Origin: SIG78 sp036677805
GTDB taxonomy: Bacteria; Verrucomicrobiota; Lentisphaeria; Victivallales; Victivallaceae
NCBI GenBank assembly: GCA_036677805.1
Contig: JAVBVS010000005.1
Coordinates: 1 to 64,000, forward strand
Reading direction: 5' to 3'
DNA length: 64,000 nucleotides
Part shown: positions 15,627 through 24,926 of the stretch, piece by piece
Numbering within the stretch: position 1 is the stretch's first letter
Layout of the letters: each line of letters starts with the position of its first letter
Position numbers and translations under genes: made by a program
Notes under the pieces: model-generated
What the model saw: only the letters and a program-made list of their open reading frames with translations
Database searches by the model: none
Told to the model about the DNA's origin: nothing

Positions 15627-18600
15627 TCATCGAAGTTTGAATACTCGGGTTTCACCGGCGGCCAGGCGCACCGGCAACCGGTCGCTCTGCCGCGCCAGCA
15701 GTTCTCCGCTGAAAGCGTCGAAGATGTCGCATTTCCGCGGCAGGCACAGCGTCGAATTGGTGATCCTCAGCCGGTTGTGCAGCATCACGTAATCGCCGCC
15801 GGCGGCGACGGAAACCACCGCACCGTCGCAGTAGATATGGACACCCGCTTTGCGCGCCGCGTTGCGCAAAATCGCCGGATGCCAGTTCGGAATGCCGCAA
15901 AATATGCTCTGAAAGCGGCCGAAATCTTTGTAAACCAGCGCAGGCTCCCCGGTTTCGGCGTAATTGCCGGCCACCTCGCAGTCGGAATCGGTCACGCTGA
16001 AGGAAGGCGCCAGCAACTTGCCATAAATATCGCGATTGCGGAAATGACTGATGTGCCAGTCGCCCATTTCCAATGCGATTCCGGCGCCTTTGACCAGAAA
16101 ACTCGCAGGCTTCAACTCGATCAGCGGTTTGCGCGGTGCTGTGGCCATAGCGAAATGGAACCCGGTGACTTCAGTCATGGCCGCAGTGCCGCTGCCGCCG
16201 AGCTCAAGAAAGCCCGGCGCCCAGAGCCAGACCAGCATCTTGCCGTCAATCTGGAGTTTTTCCCGGATGATCCGCCGTTGTTCGGGCGAAAGCAGATAGG
16301 CGTTGGGGAAAATATACATCCGGTATTTCCGCTGCACCTCTTCGCGCCCGATATCGCGCAGATCGTAGAGATCGACCGGCGCGCCGATTGCGCTCACGGC
16401 GTTGATGATGGCGCTATAGACCGTATTGTAGGCCGGAATGCTGGCGAAATAATCCAGCCGGTAACTGCTGCGCATGTCGTAGAACAGCGCGATTTCACTG
16501 CGGTTGACAAAAGGCTTTGCGGCCGCCTCCGCCGCCATTTTTACGGCCTGCTTCATCAGCCCGATCAGCGCCGGATCGTCATACCAGGGAATCGAATTCT
16601 GCCCCTTGCGGCCGCCGGAAAAGTCCAGCCACCACCAGCCGAAACCGGGCCCCTGACAGAGCGCATAACCGATATCGCGCTTCATCACCTCGACCGCTTC
16701 GGCCAGCGAGCGCTGACCGTAAGCCGCCGCGTCGATGTTGGCGATGTGGGTGCGCATGTCGAATTCGTGAAACGACAGCTTGTTGCGGATGCGCAGCGAA
16801 TCCTGAAGGATGCCCGAAAAAGGCGCCGTACCGGTCTGGCGGTTGAAGTAGGCGTAGGGCAGCGAAATGAAGTCTACCTCCGGACGGGCAATCACATCGA
16901 TGAAACCCGCCGCACCGGATTCCTGAGCGCCGCCGGGATATTGCATGCAGGTGTTGAACCAGTAGCCGAGGTAGCCGCCGGCCAGCACCGGAAACCGGGC
17001 GTATTGCTTGACCGCCCGGCAGGCCGCCAGCAGGTTCTCGGCATTAGTGGAGCTGTAGAAGTCAAAATAATCAAGCCGCGCCCGTTGCGTCGCCGGATCG
17101 GAAAAATAGCCGAGGCCGGGCGGTGCGGTGATCATGTCCCGGGTAATGCCGGCGGTTTCGAAGGTCACCGCCGGATCGTTCCACGCCCGGCGCAGCGCCG
17201 CCTCGGTGCCATAGACTTCCCGGAGATAGGCCCGGAACCCGTTACGTGCGGCGTCACTGTAGCCGCTGACCTGAAACGCGTCACGCGGCACCAGGCCGCC
17301 ACCGGCAATATAATGGTGAAATTCGCCGCCGCCGCCGGTCAGGAAGGTATAACCGATCACCTGCCGTCCCCAGGGACGCGATTCGACGAATTCAACCAGC
17401 GCCTTGACGCAGGATGCGGCATCGCGCCGCCATTGCGTGCTGGCCGCGCTCTGATGGACGGAGCGCAGCCCGTCGCTGCGCAGCGCGGATTCTCCGGGAT
17501 AATACGCCGCCCACTCCGGCGTGGTGCGCAACAGCGTACTCAGGATCAGCAGCGCATCGGGCCGATAACGCAGAATGGTGCCGACATTGGCCTCCAATGC
17601 GGCAAATGCCTTTGCCAACGCCGCGTTCTGGAGTTCGGGCGCGGTGATGATCTGCCCTTCCAGCGCCGCGATCCGGTAAATCCGGCTGTCGGTTTTGCTG
17701 TATTCATGCATGGTCCGATAACCGGAATTGAAATTGGTCTGAATCACCAGCGGCACCGCTTCGCCGTTGACATAAAGCGTCGGCGAGTCGCCGTTGGTGC
17801 GCACTTCCAGCGACCGGATGGCGACCGGCGGCTTCTCCGGCAGCCGCCGGATCGCGATCCGGGCCACCGCGAGGGCCGAAGCGGCATCCGCGCTGCTTTT
17901 GCCGTCATACTCCAACCTGCAGGAGCGTTTTCCGGTCAGCATCACGGTCAACGGCAGATCGCCGTCCGGCGCAAACTCGCCGATATACATGGCAAACGGC
18001 AGTTCCACCCCGGCCGTGACGCCGGACTCCGGGACCGCGACCGAACATTGCGCCACATCGAGATCGCGGTTGCCCTGAATGCCGCCGCTCAGCCGGAGCG
18101 TCAGCCAGAGTTTTTCGGTCGGTTGGCGGTCGAACCGCAGCCGGATTTTGCCGGCCAGGACCGATCCGGGTGTGATCTCTCCGGGAACCGTCACACCCGT
18201 AATGGCACAGACCGCCTCCTGCCGCAACGGATTGATGTGGCGGATTTCGCCCCACGGACAATCCGGCGGAGAATTGTGTTTCCGCCGCGCGGCCTGCCAG
18301 TCGTCGGAAGATTCCGCCCGGCGATATTGCCAGTCCGGCCCGGTGGCGATGACCTCGCACCCTTCGGGCCGATCGAGAATGATTTCCCCCAGAAAGCCGA
18401 ATGCGCCGCCGGAATCCACCGCCCGGGCGCGCAACTCGTTGGCGCCGGGCCGCAGCATCCCGGCGAGATCGAACAGTCCGGGCATGCGGAAACTGGCCGG
18501 GCCCACTTTAACGCCGTTCAATTCAAGCTCGACCAGATCATCGGCCGCGGCCTGGACCCAGGCGCCCTTGAGCTGCTTCGGGTCGTCGACGGCAAACTGC

Positions 18601-19142
18601 CGGCGGAACTCGACCTTGCGGTCGCCGTCTTCCCCCCAGATCCAGACGCCCGCCCAATTGCTCGCCGGCGGCTCCATGGTATCGCCGGTCACCGCAATCC
18701 GGCTGACGGAGAGCGGTTCTGCGGAGTTTTCGGGTGTAAACGTCAATCGCAACCGGCTGGTTTCAAGCGGCGGGAAGTTCAGCTCCAGCCGCCGGTTTTC
18801 AAGTTTTTGGCGCACCCCGGGAACCGGGCGGAAGGTTTCGGGCGCGGCACTCCAGTACTCCAGCGCGACGGTACCGTCCGGCGGCCCGGCATACTCCAGA
18901 ACGACGGCTTCGACCCGGACGATTTTACGCCAATCGAGCACGACATCCCGGCGTTGACGGCCGGGGAGGCTGCGATATGGCTTGCCGCTGCCGTTCAGAA
19001 GCTGTCCCCAGTCATTGCCGGGCGCGTATTCCGAACCGTAAATGACCATCCCCGCAGCGGCGGCGGCAATATCCGCCCCGGCGGCCAGCGCGCCGCCGGT
19101 GGCGGCGATACCGATCATGATTGTCAACAGAACCTTCCACAT
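15627..19142 (-). CDS. Giant secreted GH42-like glycosidase
   Basis: This 1171-residue protein has a signal peptide (1-20). An N-terminal beta region (about 60-170) precedes a galactose-binding-like jelly roll (about 165-265; WAGVWIWGEDGDRKVEFRRQF, LVELELNGVKVG). From about 470 follows a TIM-barrel part with FHHYIAGGGLVPRDAF, YSDAARNGFRAYLREVYGT and AWNDPAVTF, a pattern shared with GH42-type beta-galactosidases. Near the C-terminus, YRMYIFPNAYLLSPEQRRII matches the beta-galactosidase trimerisation domain. It likely cleaves a complex glycan outside the cytoplasm; linkage and substrate are unknown. It starts 4 bp after the pseudopilin stop, so the two are probably translationally coupled. Confidence 0.75.
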   Translation of the reverse strand: MWKVLLTIMIGIAATGGALAAGADIAAAAAGMVIYGSEYAPGNDWGQLLNGSGKPYRSLPGRQRRDVVLDWRKIVRVEAVVLEYAGPPDGTVALEYWSAAPETFRPVPGVRQKLENRRLELNFPPLETSRLRLTFTPENSAEPLSVSRIAVTGDTMEPPASNWAGVWIWGEDGDRKVEFRRQFAVDDPKQLKGAWVQAAADDLVELELNGVKVGPASFRMPGLFDLAGMLRPGANELRARAVDSGGAFGFLGEIILDRPEGCEVIATGPDWQYRRAESSDDWQAARRKHNSPPDCPWGEIRHINPLRQEAVCAITGVTVPGEITPGSVLAGKIRLRFDRQPTEKLWLTLRLSGGIQGNRDLDVAQCSVAVPESGVTAGVELPFAMYIGEFAPDGDLPLTVMLTGKRSCRLEYDGKSSADAASALAVARIAIRRLPEKPPVAIRSLEVRTNGDSPTLYVNGEAVPLVIQTNFNSGYRTMHEYSKTDSRIYRIAALEGQIITAPELQNAALAKAFAALEANVGTILRYRPDALLILSTLLRTTPEWAAYYPGESALRSDGLRSVHQSAASTQWRRDAASCVKALVEFVESRPWGRQVIGYTFLTGGGGEFHHYIAGGGLVPRDAFQVSGYSDAARNGFRAYLREVYGTEAALRRAWNDPAVTFETAGITRDMITAPPGLGYFSDPATQRARLDYFDFYSSTNAENLLAACRAVKQYARFPVLAGGYLGYWFNTCMQYPGGAQESGAAGFIDVIARPEVDFISLPYAYFNRQTGTAPFSGILQDSLRIRNKLSFHEFDMRTHIANIDAAAYGQRSLAEAVEVMKRDIGYALCQGPGFGWWWLDFSGGRKGQNSIPWYDDPALIGLMKQAVKMAAEAAAKPFVNRSEIALFYDMRSSYRLDYFASIPAYNTVYSAIINAVSAIGAPVDLYDLRDIGREEVQRKYRMYIFPNAYLLSPEQRRIIREKLQIDGKMLVWLWAPGFLELGGSGTAAMTEVTGFHFAMATAPRKPLIELKPASFLVKGAGIALEMGDWHISHFRNRDIYGKLLAPSFSVTDSDCEVAGNYAETGEPALVYKDFGRFQSIFCGIPNWHPAILRNAARKAGVHIYCDGAVVSVAAGGDYVMLHNRLRITNSTLCLPRKCDIFDAFSGELLARQSDRLPVRLAAGETRVFKLR

Positions 19143-19146
19143 GGCG

Positions 19147-19860
19147 TTATTTTTTCCCGTCGAGGTAGTCGAGTTTGTCCATGGCGAAGGTGGTCCAGGC
19201 CGAACCCGTCTTGAGCGCCTTCAGATTTCTTGAGATGACCGAACCGCCGAGATTGAGCACATTGTGCTGATAAGCCGGATGATTGTCGGCCATGCCGGCG
19301 GGGTAGTAGTTGTAGGCCATGGCATCGGCATAGATGGTGTTGTCCGGGGGATCCTGAAAGCACCAGCGGCGGTATTCGGCGGCCTGGGTGCTGTTGGCGG
19401 TCGTCCCGGACGCGGTTTTCCACAAAAACCAGAAGTAGCTGATATTGTAAACCGAACCATCGAATTTCCAGATCGTGGTATCCGAAGGGCAGCGGAACAG
19501 CGGTTCCAGCGCATCCCGGTATTTCTGCCAGACGAAGGATCCCGACAACGGTTCGACTCCGAGATAGCCGCCGTAATAAAGCAGACTCGGCCCGTGATAA
19601 CTCGGGTTGACCGCGTACTGGCCGAACACATAGTCCGGGTTGGTGCCGATGAAAGGCAGAAAATCCTGATTGGCGCCGCCGTACATGAAGGTGGCCAGCC
19701 CGATATTTTTGAGGTTGGCCTGACATTTGGCGCTGCGCGCCCGTTCGCGCGCCGCGGAGAGCGCCGGCAGCAGCATCGCCGCCAGAATGGCGATGATCGC
19801 AATTACCACCAGAAGCTCAATCAAGGTGAAGCCCGATTTCCGTAACGACCGTTTTTTCAT
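19147..19860 (-). CDS. Type IV pilin-like (pseudopilin) protein with prepilin motif, module A
   Basis: This 237-residue protein has a basic leader and a canonical prepilin site, KSG/FTLIELL, followed by the long hydrophobic helix VVIAIIAILAAMLLPALSAAR. Then comes the KCQANLKNIGLATFMY segment typical of the Lentisphaerota/Planctomycetota pseudopilin family. The C-terminal globular domain has aromatic-rich loops (DPPDNTIYADAMAYNYYPAG) and no clear H-x9-DG end. The product should be processed by prepilin peptidase and assembled or anchored at the envelope. GAAAGGAAG precedes the ATG; a longer frame upstream is not needed. It is directly coupled to the giant hydrolase downstream. Confidence 0.88.
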   Translation of the reverse strand: MKKRSLRKSGFTLIELLVVIAIIAILAAMLLPALSAARERARSAKCQANLKNIGLATFMYGGANQDFLPFIGTNPDYVFGQYAVNPSYHGPSLLYYGGYLGVEPLSGSFVWQKYRDALEPLFRCPSDTTIWKFDGSVYNISYFWFLWKTASGTTANSTQAAEYRRWCFQDPPDNTIYADAMAYNYYPAGMADNHPAYQHNVLNLGGSVISRNLKALKTGSAWTTFAMDKLDYLDGKK

Positions 19861-20026
19861 GATTCTTCCTTTCACTGTTATCATGCTCCAAAATTCGGGA
19901 TTTCAGTTTAGTGACCTCAACACTTGTCGCGCCGGACCGCGCTTTGCGAACCGGTCGATGCGTTTTTTCGCCCGCATCCGGCTCGTTGCGCCGGCCGGCA
20001 CAACCGGCGGGTGCAAAAAAATATCG

Positions 20027-21022
20027 TTACGGCAAGGCGGCTTCCGCCAATGCCCGCAGATTGGCCTCCGGAGTATCCGGCGTAATTTCGCAGCCGCCGG
20101 AGAGAATCAGCCGGCCGGCCGCCTGCGCCGACGCATTTCGCGCCGCCTGCCGAATCCGTTCCGGCGTACTGTTCTGCATCATGACCGGATCGAGATTGCC
20201 GCACAGCGCCTGCCCCGGCCGAAGCAGCGCGGCGAACGGCGCCATCTCCGTCACCAGATGGTCGACGTCGATCACATCCGCTCCGGTGGCGATCATCCGC
20301 GGCAGAATCGCCGTCGTATTGCCGCAGATGTGAAGTTTGGCCAGCGCGCCGTGGCGATGGATGCATTCGACCAGCCGGCATTCGTACTGCCAGCCGAATT
20401 CTTCATACAGTTCGGGGCCGAGCTGCGAACAGGCGGCGTCGCCGACGCCGATCATATGGGCGCCCGCGGCGATCTGGCGGATGGCAAAAGCTTCGGCATT
20501 GGCGTAAATGACCGTCAACGCCGTCCTGACCGCTTCGGGATCGTCATAAAAATCAAGACAGGCGTTGCCCAAACCGCGCAAATCGCAATATTCGGCCACG
20601 GCCCCTTCCACCCAGCCGCAGATCAGCTGCGTGTCGCCGAGCTCCCGCCGGAAAATCTCCACCTCCGCAATCCGCCCCCGCAGCCGGCCGTGATTGAAAT
20701 CGAGTTCCGGGAGCGTCCGCATGGCCGTCGCCGAGTCGAAAAGCACCACCCGGTCGAGCGGCAGCGAATCCGCCGGATATTCGATCTGCGCACCGTAAGC
20801 TTCGAGTTCGCCGAAAGGATCGCTCATGACGTTGACCCAATCCGAACCGAAAGCCCGGGCGCAGTCGATGTTGCTGCGGCAATGCGCGGCCGGATCGAGA
20901 ATGAAGTCGCGGTACGGCGTATGCGTGTGCTTCGCACAAAAGCGCATCAGAATAGGCATGAAGGGAATGCGGTCGACCTTCCCTCCGGCCAGAAAACCGG
21001 TCATTCGTTCCAGACTGTTCAT
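20027..21022 (-). CDS. Uroporphyrinogen decarboxylase-family protein (MtaA/CmuA-like methyltransferase)
   Basis: This 331-residue protein has the URO-D fold with the zinc/corrinoid methyltransferase signature. It contains LAKLHICGNTTAILPRM, the following QALCGNLDPV strand and LILSGGCEITPDTP near the end. The His/Cys pair in HICGN and the Cys in SGGCEI are the usual zinc ligands of MtaA/CmuA-like enzymes, which true heme decarboxylases lack. It probably moves a methyl group to or from a corrinoid or thiol. The role in a glycan module is unclear; demethylation of an O-methyl sugar is one idea (inference). An in-frame ATG six nt further upstream is also possible; AAGGCGAC precedes both. Confidence 0.8.
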   Translation of the reverse strand: MNSLERMTGFLAGGKVDRIPFMPILMRFCAKHTHTPYRDFILDPAAHCRSNIDCARAFGSDWVNVMSDPFGELEAYGAQIEYPADSLPLDRVVLFDSATAMRTLPELDFNHGRLRGRIAEVEIFRRELGDTQLICGWVEGAVAEYCDLRGLGNACLDFYDDPEAVRTALTVIYANAEAFAIRQIAAGAHMIGVGDAACSQLGPELYEEFGWQYECRLVECIHRHGALAKLHICGNTTAILPRMIATGADVIDVDHLVTEMAPFAALLRPGQALCGNLDPVMMQNSTPERIRQAARNASAQAAGRLILSGGCEITPDTPEANLRALAEAALP

Positions 21023-21097
21023 CGTCATGTCGCCTTGTTGAATCGCTTTCCTGCTTCCATATGATTTCCGTCCCGGCGCGCGGTCGGAGCAAAACGC

Positions 21098-22210
21098 TTA
21101 CGGAAAAAGTTCGAAATGCTCTTTGATCCCCGGCACCCAGACCTGGCGGAACGCGCCGCGGTCGCCGCGATGGCGTGCGACGAACAACGTCACCGCGCCA
21201 TCGGCAAGCTCACCCGCATCGAACCGGTATTGCGGCAAAGACCAGGTGTGGTCCGCCGCCGCCAGTCCCACCGCGGGCAGCAGCCGTTTCAAATCGATGC
21301 CGCGCCGCTCGGCTTCGTCGGAGAGCAGCGTGATTTCATGGGGCGACGCGGCGATCAGCAATGAGCCGTCGGCACGGTCGAGCAGCCGGTCGAATTTCTT
21401 CACCGCATCGCGCCACAACAATACCTCGACCGGATTGACCTCGCCGGCGGCGTGATGCGCCAGCGCCTGCCACAACCCCCGGATCCGGTTGAGCACCGTC
21501 CAGCGCATGTGCCGTTCCTCGATCAGAAAGGTGAAACGCCGGCCGCCCGATTTCAGGAAGCGCTCCGCCGCCTCCAGACAGGCGCCATATCCATCGTAAT
21601 GAATGAAGTCATGCCGCCACTCGCCATCCAGATTGTGGCTGCCGGAAAGAAAAATCAGCGGCCAGTCCGCCGGTTTGGCGGCAAGCACCTCCGGCATCAT
21701 TTCCTCGGTCAGCAGCGACCAGATGATCGCTCCGCAGCATTCCGGATTGGCCAACGCCTCCCGCAGCTGGCGAAGCTGCTGCTCCGGCCGCATCGCCGCC
21801 GTATACAAAAGCACGTCGAAGCCGCTCTCCCGCAAGCCGGCGGCCAATTTTGCCACAAAGGCGTTCGGTTCCGGCGACGACGGAATATCGTCGAACAGCA
21901 CCGCCACCAGCTTGCCGGTGCCGGATGTCCCCGGCAGCGCGATTTTCGGCGTCCGGATAAACGTGCCGCGGCTCCGGCTGCGCTCGACCATGCCCCGGCG
22001 GCGGAGTTCGTTCAAAACCTTGGCCAGCGTGATGTGCGAAATTCCGATCTGCGCGGCCAGAACGCTGTCCGGCGCCAGACGCATGCCGTCCGCCAGCCGA
22101 CCGTCCGCGATCATCGCGGTCATCAGCTCAATCAGCCGCCGATAGACCGGAATGCCGGATTTTGCACTGTCAATGCATTCATCGTGAAGCAGTTGGATGA
22201 CTTCAGGCAT
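21098..22210 (-). CDS. GntR-type regulator with LacI-like sensor domain, module A
   Basis: This 370-residue protein has an N-terminal GntR winged helix (about 15-88; IPVYRRLIELMTAMIADGRL, LAAQIGISHITLAKVLNELRRRG). The C-terminal sensor belongs to the LacI/periplasmic-binding fold (KLVAVLFDDIPSSPEPNAFV, CCGAIIWSL, GYGACLEAAERFLKSGG). It probably represses or activates module A in response to a sugar. A near-consensus promoter precedes it. No Shine-Dalgarno motif is visible before the ATG. Confidence 0.88.
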   Translation of the reverse strand: MPEVIQLLHDECIDSAKSGIPVYRRLIELMTAMIADGRLADGMRLAPDSVLAAQIGISHITLAKVLNELRRRGMVERSRSRGTFIRTPKIALPGTSGTGKLVAVLFDDIPSSPEPNAFVAKLAAGLRESGFDVLLYTAAMRPEQQLRQLREALANPECCGAIIWSLLTEEMMPEVLAAKPADWPLIFLSGSHNLDGEWRHDFIHYDGYGACLEAAERFLKSGGRRFTFLIEERHMRWTVLNRIRGLWQALAHHAAGEVNPVEVLLWRDAVKKFDRLLDRADGSLLIAASPHEITLLSDEAERRGIDLKRLLPAVGLAAADHTWSLPQYRFDAGELADGAVTLFVARHRGDRGAFRQVWVPGIKEHFELFP

Positions 22211-22257
22211 GATGATTAAAGCAATTTAATAAACTATCCTAAATATTGTTTAAGTAT

Positions 22258-22286
22258 ATTATATCGGATTTTTTCCAAAAAGTCAA
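22258..22286 (-). promoter_or_regulatory. Near-consensus promoter of module A regulator
   Basis: TTGACT (22281-22286), 17-bp spacer, TATAAT (22258-22263), minus strand. The leader holds an imperfect TAAAC-13 nt-GTTTA inverted repeat that may be an operator. Confidence 0.7.
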
Positions 22287-22460
22287 GGGGGTAATGCCGG
22301 AAAAAACGATAAATTTTGCAGTGCGGCGTCAACCGCCGCCCCAAAAAACCGCGGAAGCTCGTAAAATGTCGGAAAGTCCGAAGGGGGCATTCGACAAGCG
22401 CGGTCGGCCACATCGAATCCGGAATGCCGGAGCGGCCCCGGCTTGAAAGCGGAATTCCCG

Positions 22461-22979
22461 TTACTCCCGGTGGCGCGGGAGCGCCAGCAGAAAAATTCCC
22501 CAGGCGACCGCAAAAATCCCGAGCAGAGTCAGTGCGTCGGAAAGCCCGGAGCGCGGCTTCCACAACATCAGCACGCCGAACGCCAGCGCCACGCCGCCTC
22601 CGGCCAGCCGCCAGAAAGTCTGGCGCGCCGTACCGGGCCGGAAGGCCAGGCGCAGCGTTTCCCACCCGGTGAACAGCAGCAGCAGCGCGAAGCCGTACCA
22701 CAGCACCACATCGCGCCATTGGGATTCAAAAAGCAGCACGAAGCCGTCGACGGCCAGCACGATGCCGATCACCGCCCGGACCTGCCGGATCGGACGGCCC
22801 ATGAATCCGGCCAGCGCCAGCGTCGCGCCGACGGCCAGCAGCACCCACGGCAGAAACTTCACCAGGTAGCCGAACACCACAAACGGCTTGATCAGCAATC
22901 CGATGCCGAGCAGCAACAGGATCGCCCCCGCCAGACGCGGCGTCATCGATTCCGCCGTAAACGTTTTTTTGCCGACCAT
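22461..22979 (-). CDS. HdeD/DUF308-like membrane protein
   Basis: This 172-residue protein has about six hydrophobic helices in pairs: LAGAILLLLGIGLLI, FLPWVLLAVGATLALAGF, AVIGIVLAVDGFVLL, VVLWYGFALLLLFTG, LAGGGVALAFGVLML and TLLGIFAVAWGIFLLAL. The GxxLxxxG helices resemble the HdeD/DUF308 repeat. Function is unknown here; the family is linked to acid stress in enterobacteria. The ATG at 22979 was chosen because AAGGAG lies 8 nt before it; a GTG nine nt upstream leaves no spacing. It has its own promoter at 23054-23082. Confidence 0.65.
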   Translation of the reverse strand: MVGKKTFTAESMTPRLAGAILLLLGIGLLIKPFVVFGYLVKFLPWVLLAVGATLALAGFMGRPIRQVRAVIGIVLAVDGFVLLFESQWRDVVLWYGFALLLLFTGWETLRLAFRPGTARQTFWRLAGGGVALAFGVLMLWKPRSGLSDALTLLGIFAVAWGIFLLALPRHRE

Positions 22980-23053
22980 GAAACGCACTCCTTTTCCGCC
23001 CGTCGGCCGCAGCTCTTGCCGCGGCTTCGACAGAGTCCGAAAATACTCCAGAT

Positions 23054-23082
23054 ATATTACAGGCCCAAATGCGGAAAATCAA
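23054..23082 (-). promoter_or_regulatory. Promoter of the HdeD-like gene
   Basis: Minus-strand TTGATT (23077-23082), 17-bp spacer, TAATAT (23054-23059). It lies back to back with the tsaD promoter. Confidence 0.6.
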
Positions 23083-23103
23083 ACGCAAAGCGGAAAACAA
23101 GAG

Positions 23104-23131
23104 TTGTTTTTCCGGCAAATAATGATATATT
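23104..23131 (+). promoter_or_regulatory. Promoter of the tsaD-gph-Sel1 operon
   Basis: TTGTTT (23104-23109), 16-bp spacer, TATATT (23126-23131), 56 bp before the tsaD ATG. Confidence 0.65.
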
Positions 23132-23187
23132 TTACATAATGTCGGGGCCGGAGGGGTCTCGCAAGCGACGGATTCGGAAACGGAAAA

Positions 23188-24294
23188 ATGGCGTTGATCC
23201 TCGGTATTGAAAGCAGTTGTGACGAAACCGCCTGCGCGGTGGTGCGCGACGGCGTCGAAGTGTTGTCCAGCGCGGTGGCGTCGCAGATCGCCCGCCACGC
23301 GGCCCACGGCGGCGTGGTCCCCGAACTGGCGGCGCGCGAACACCTGAGCGCGTTCCCGAGGGTGCTCGACGAAGCGCTCCGAACCGCCGGCGTCACCCTC
23401 GACGACATCGACGGCATCGCGGTCACCCGGGGGCCGGGATTGATCCCGGCGCTGCTGGTTGGGGTCAATTTCGCCAAGGGTCTCGCACTGGCCCGGCGCA
23501 AGCCGCTTTACGGCATCAATCATTTTCTCGGACATGTTTACGGCGCGTTTCTCGGCGCTTCCGGGGCGGCCATGCTGGCCGATCCGGCACGCTATCCGAT
23601 GCTGGCGCTGGTGGTGTCGGGCGGCCACTCCAGTCTGCTGACCGTCCGGCGCGACGGCAGCGCGCGGCATCTCGGATTTACCATCGACGACGCCGCCGGC
23701 GAAGCGCTCGACAAGGCGGCGAAACTCCTCGGACTCGGCTATCCCGGAGGGCCGGTGATGCAGCAAACCGCCGTCGGGGGCAACCCGGAGGCGTTTCACT
23801 TCCCGCGCCCCCTGACCGGCGCCGCGGGCAAGGCGCTGAGCGCCGAAAACCGTTACAATTTCAGTTTCAGCGGGATCAAGACCGCATTGCTTTATCAGGT
23901 GGAAAAATTGACCGCCGCCGGAACCGCGTTGTCGCCGGACACTTTGCGCGACATCGCCGCTTCATTTCAGGAAGCGGTGGTCGACGTGCTGGTGCGCAAA
24001 GCCATGCTGGCGGCGCGGGATACCGGCGCTCGAACCCTGATCGCCGCGGGCGGCGTCGCCTGCAATGGCCGCCTGCGCGAACGGCTGAAGGCGGAATGCC
24101 CCCCGGAAATGGCGCTCCGGCTGGTCGAACCGGCGTTCTGCACCGACAATGCGGCCATGATCGGCGGGCTGGGCTACCACCATTTTCTGGCCGACCGCGG
24201 TGCGGGCGACCGGATGGATTTCGACGCGTTTGCGCGATTGCCGGAGATCAGCGCGGTCAAGTTCGCCGGCGGGAAACCGGAGCCGGCGCGGTGA
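23188..24294 (+). CDS. tsaD: tRNA N6-adenosine threonylcarbamoyltransferase TsaD
   Basis: This 368-residue protein has the ASKHA fold and the full TsaD set: LGIESSCDETACAVV, RGPGLIPALLVGVNFAKGLA, the metal ligands H112 and H116 in NHFLGHVYGA, VVSGGHSSLL and DDAAGEALDKAAKLLGLGYPGGP. With TsaB and TsaE it transfers threonylcarbamoyl to A37 of ANN-reading tRNAs. It is slightly longer than the E. coli enzyme at its C-terminus. Its stop overlaps the GTG start of the phosphatase gene by 4 bp. Confidence 0.97.
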   Translation: MALILGIESSCDETACAVVRDGVEVLSSAVASQIARHAAHGGVVPELAAREHLSAFPRVLDEALRTAGVTLDDIDGIAVTRGPGLIPALLVGVNFAKGLALARRKPLYGINHFLGHVYGAFLGASGAAMLADPARYPMLALVVSGGHSSLLTVRRDGSARHLGFTIDDAAGEALDKAAKLLGLGYPGGPVMQQTAVGGNPEAFHFPRPLTGAAGKALSAENRYNFSFSGIKTALLYQVEKLTAAGTALSPDTLRDIAASFQEAVVDVLVRKAMLAARDTGARTLIAAGGVACNGRLRERLKAECPPEMALRLVEPAFCTDNAAMIGGLGYHHFLADRGAGDRMDFDAFARLPEISAVKFAGGKPEPAR

Positions 24295-24926
24295 TCAGGC
24301 TCTGGTGTTTCGACCTCGACGGTACGTTGATCGATTCGTGCGGCGATTTGACGGCGGCGGTCAACCATATGCGGGCGCTTCTGGCGCTGCCGCCGTTGCC
24401 GGATGCGGCGGTGATGCCGATGCTCGGCAACGGCATGCTCAAATTGACCGAGCGGGCGCTGGCCGACGCGCCCGCCGGGACGGATGTGAAAGCGGCGATG
24501 GCGCGGTTGCGCGACTACTATCTCGCCCATTCGGCGGAGCGTACCCGACTCTATCCGAACGTGGCGGAGACGCTGGCCAGGCTGCGTGCATCCGGAGCGG
24601 TGCTGGCGGTGGTGACCAACAAGGTCGCGGCGGCGGCGGAGCAGGTGCTGGCGGAGCTGGGACTGGCGGAATTTTTCGACCGGGTGGTCGGCGACGGCGA
24701 CGATTGCCGGCTCAAGCCGGAACCGGATGCGCTGCTGATGCTGATGAAGGAATTCGGCATACGCCCGGAAGAAACGGCAATGGTCGGCGACAACGATACC
24801 GATCTGGCGGCGGCGCGCGCCGCCGGGGTGAAACGGGTTTTTGCCGCTTACGGATACGGCGACCGGCGCGGCGAAGGCTATGACGCGGCGATTCATCAAT
24901 TTGCGGAATTGGAGAATATTTCATGA
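24291..24926 (+). CDS. gph: HAD-family phosphatase, phosphoglycolate phosphatase type
   Basis: This 211-residue protein has HAD motif I CFDLDGTLIDS with nucleophile Asp, motif II VVTNK, the Lys of motif III in RLKPEPDAL and motif IV MVGDNDTDLAAARAAG. The cap sits after motif I (subclass I). Length and order match Gph, which hydrolyses 2-phosphoglycolate. Gph-like proteins can act on other phosphates, so substrate is not certain. The GTG start overlaps the tsaD stop, and its own stop overlaps the next ATG by 4 bp. Confidence 0.82.
   Translation: MIRLWCFDLDGTLIDSCGDLTAAVNHMRALLALPPLPDAAVMPMLGNGMLKLTERALADAPAGTDVKAAMARLRDYYLAHSAERTRLYPNVAETLARLRASGAVLAVVTNKVAAAAEQVLAELGLAEFFDRVVGDGDDCRLKPEPDALLMLMKEFGIRPEETAMVGDNDTDLAAARAAGVKRVFAAYGYGDRRGEGYDAAIHQFAELENIS

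Noticed and set aside
15489..19214. A 1241-codon open frame opposite the giant GH42-like gene
   Set aside because: The opposite strand has a signal peptide, known domains and operon context. The antisense frame is His/Arg/Gly-rich, without motifs, and arises from GC-rich third positions.
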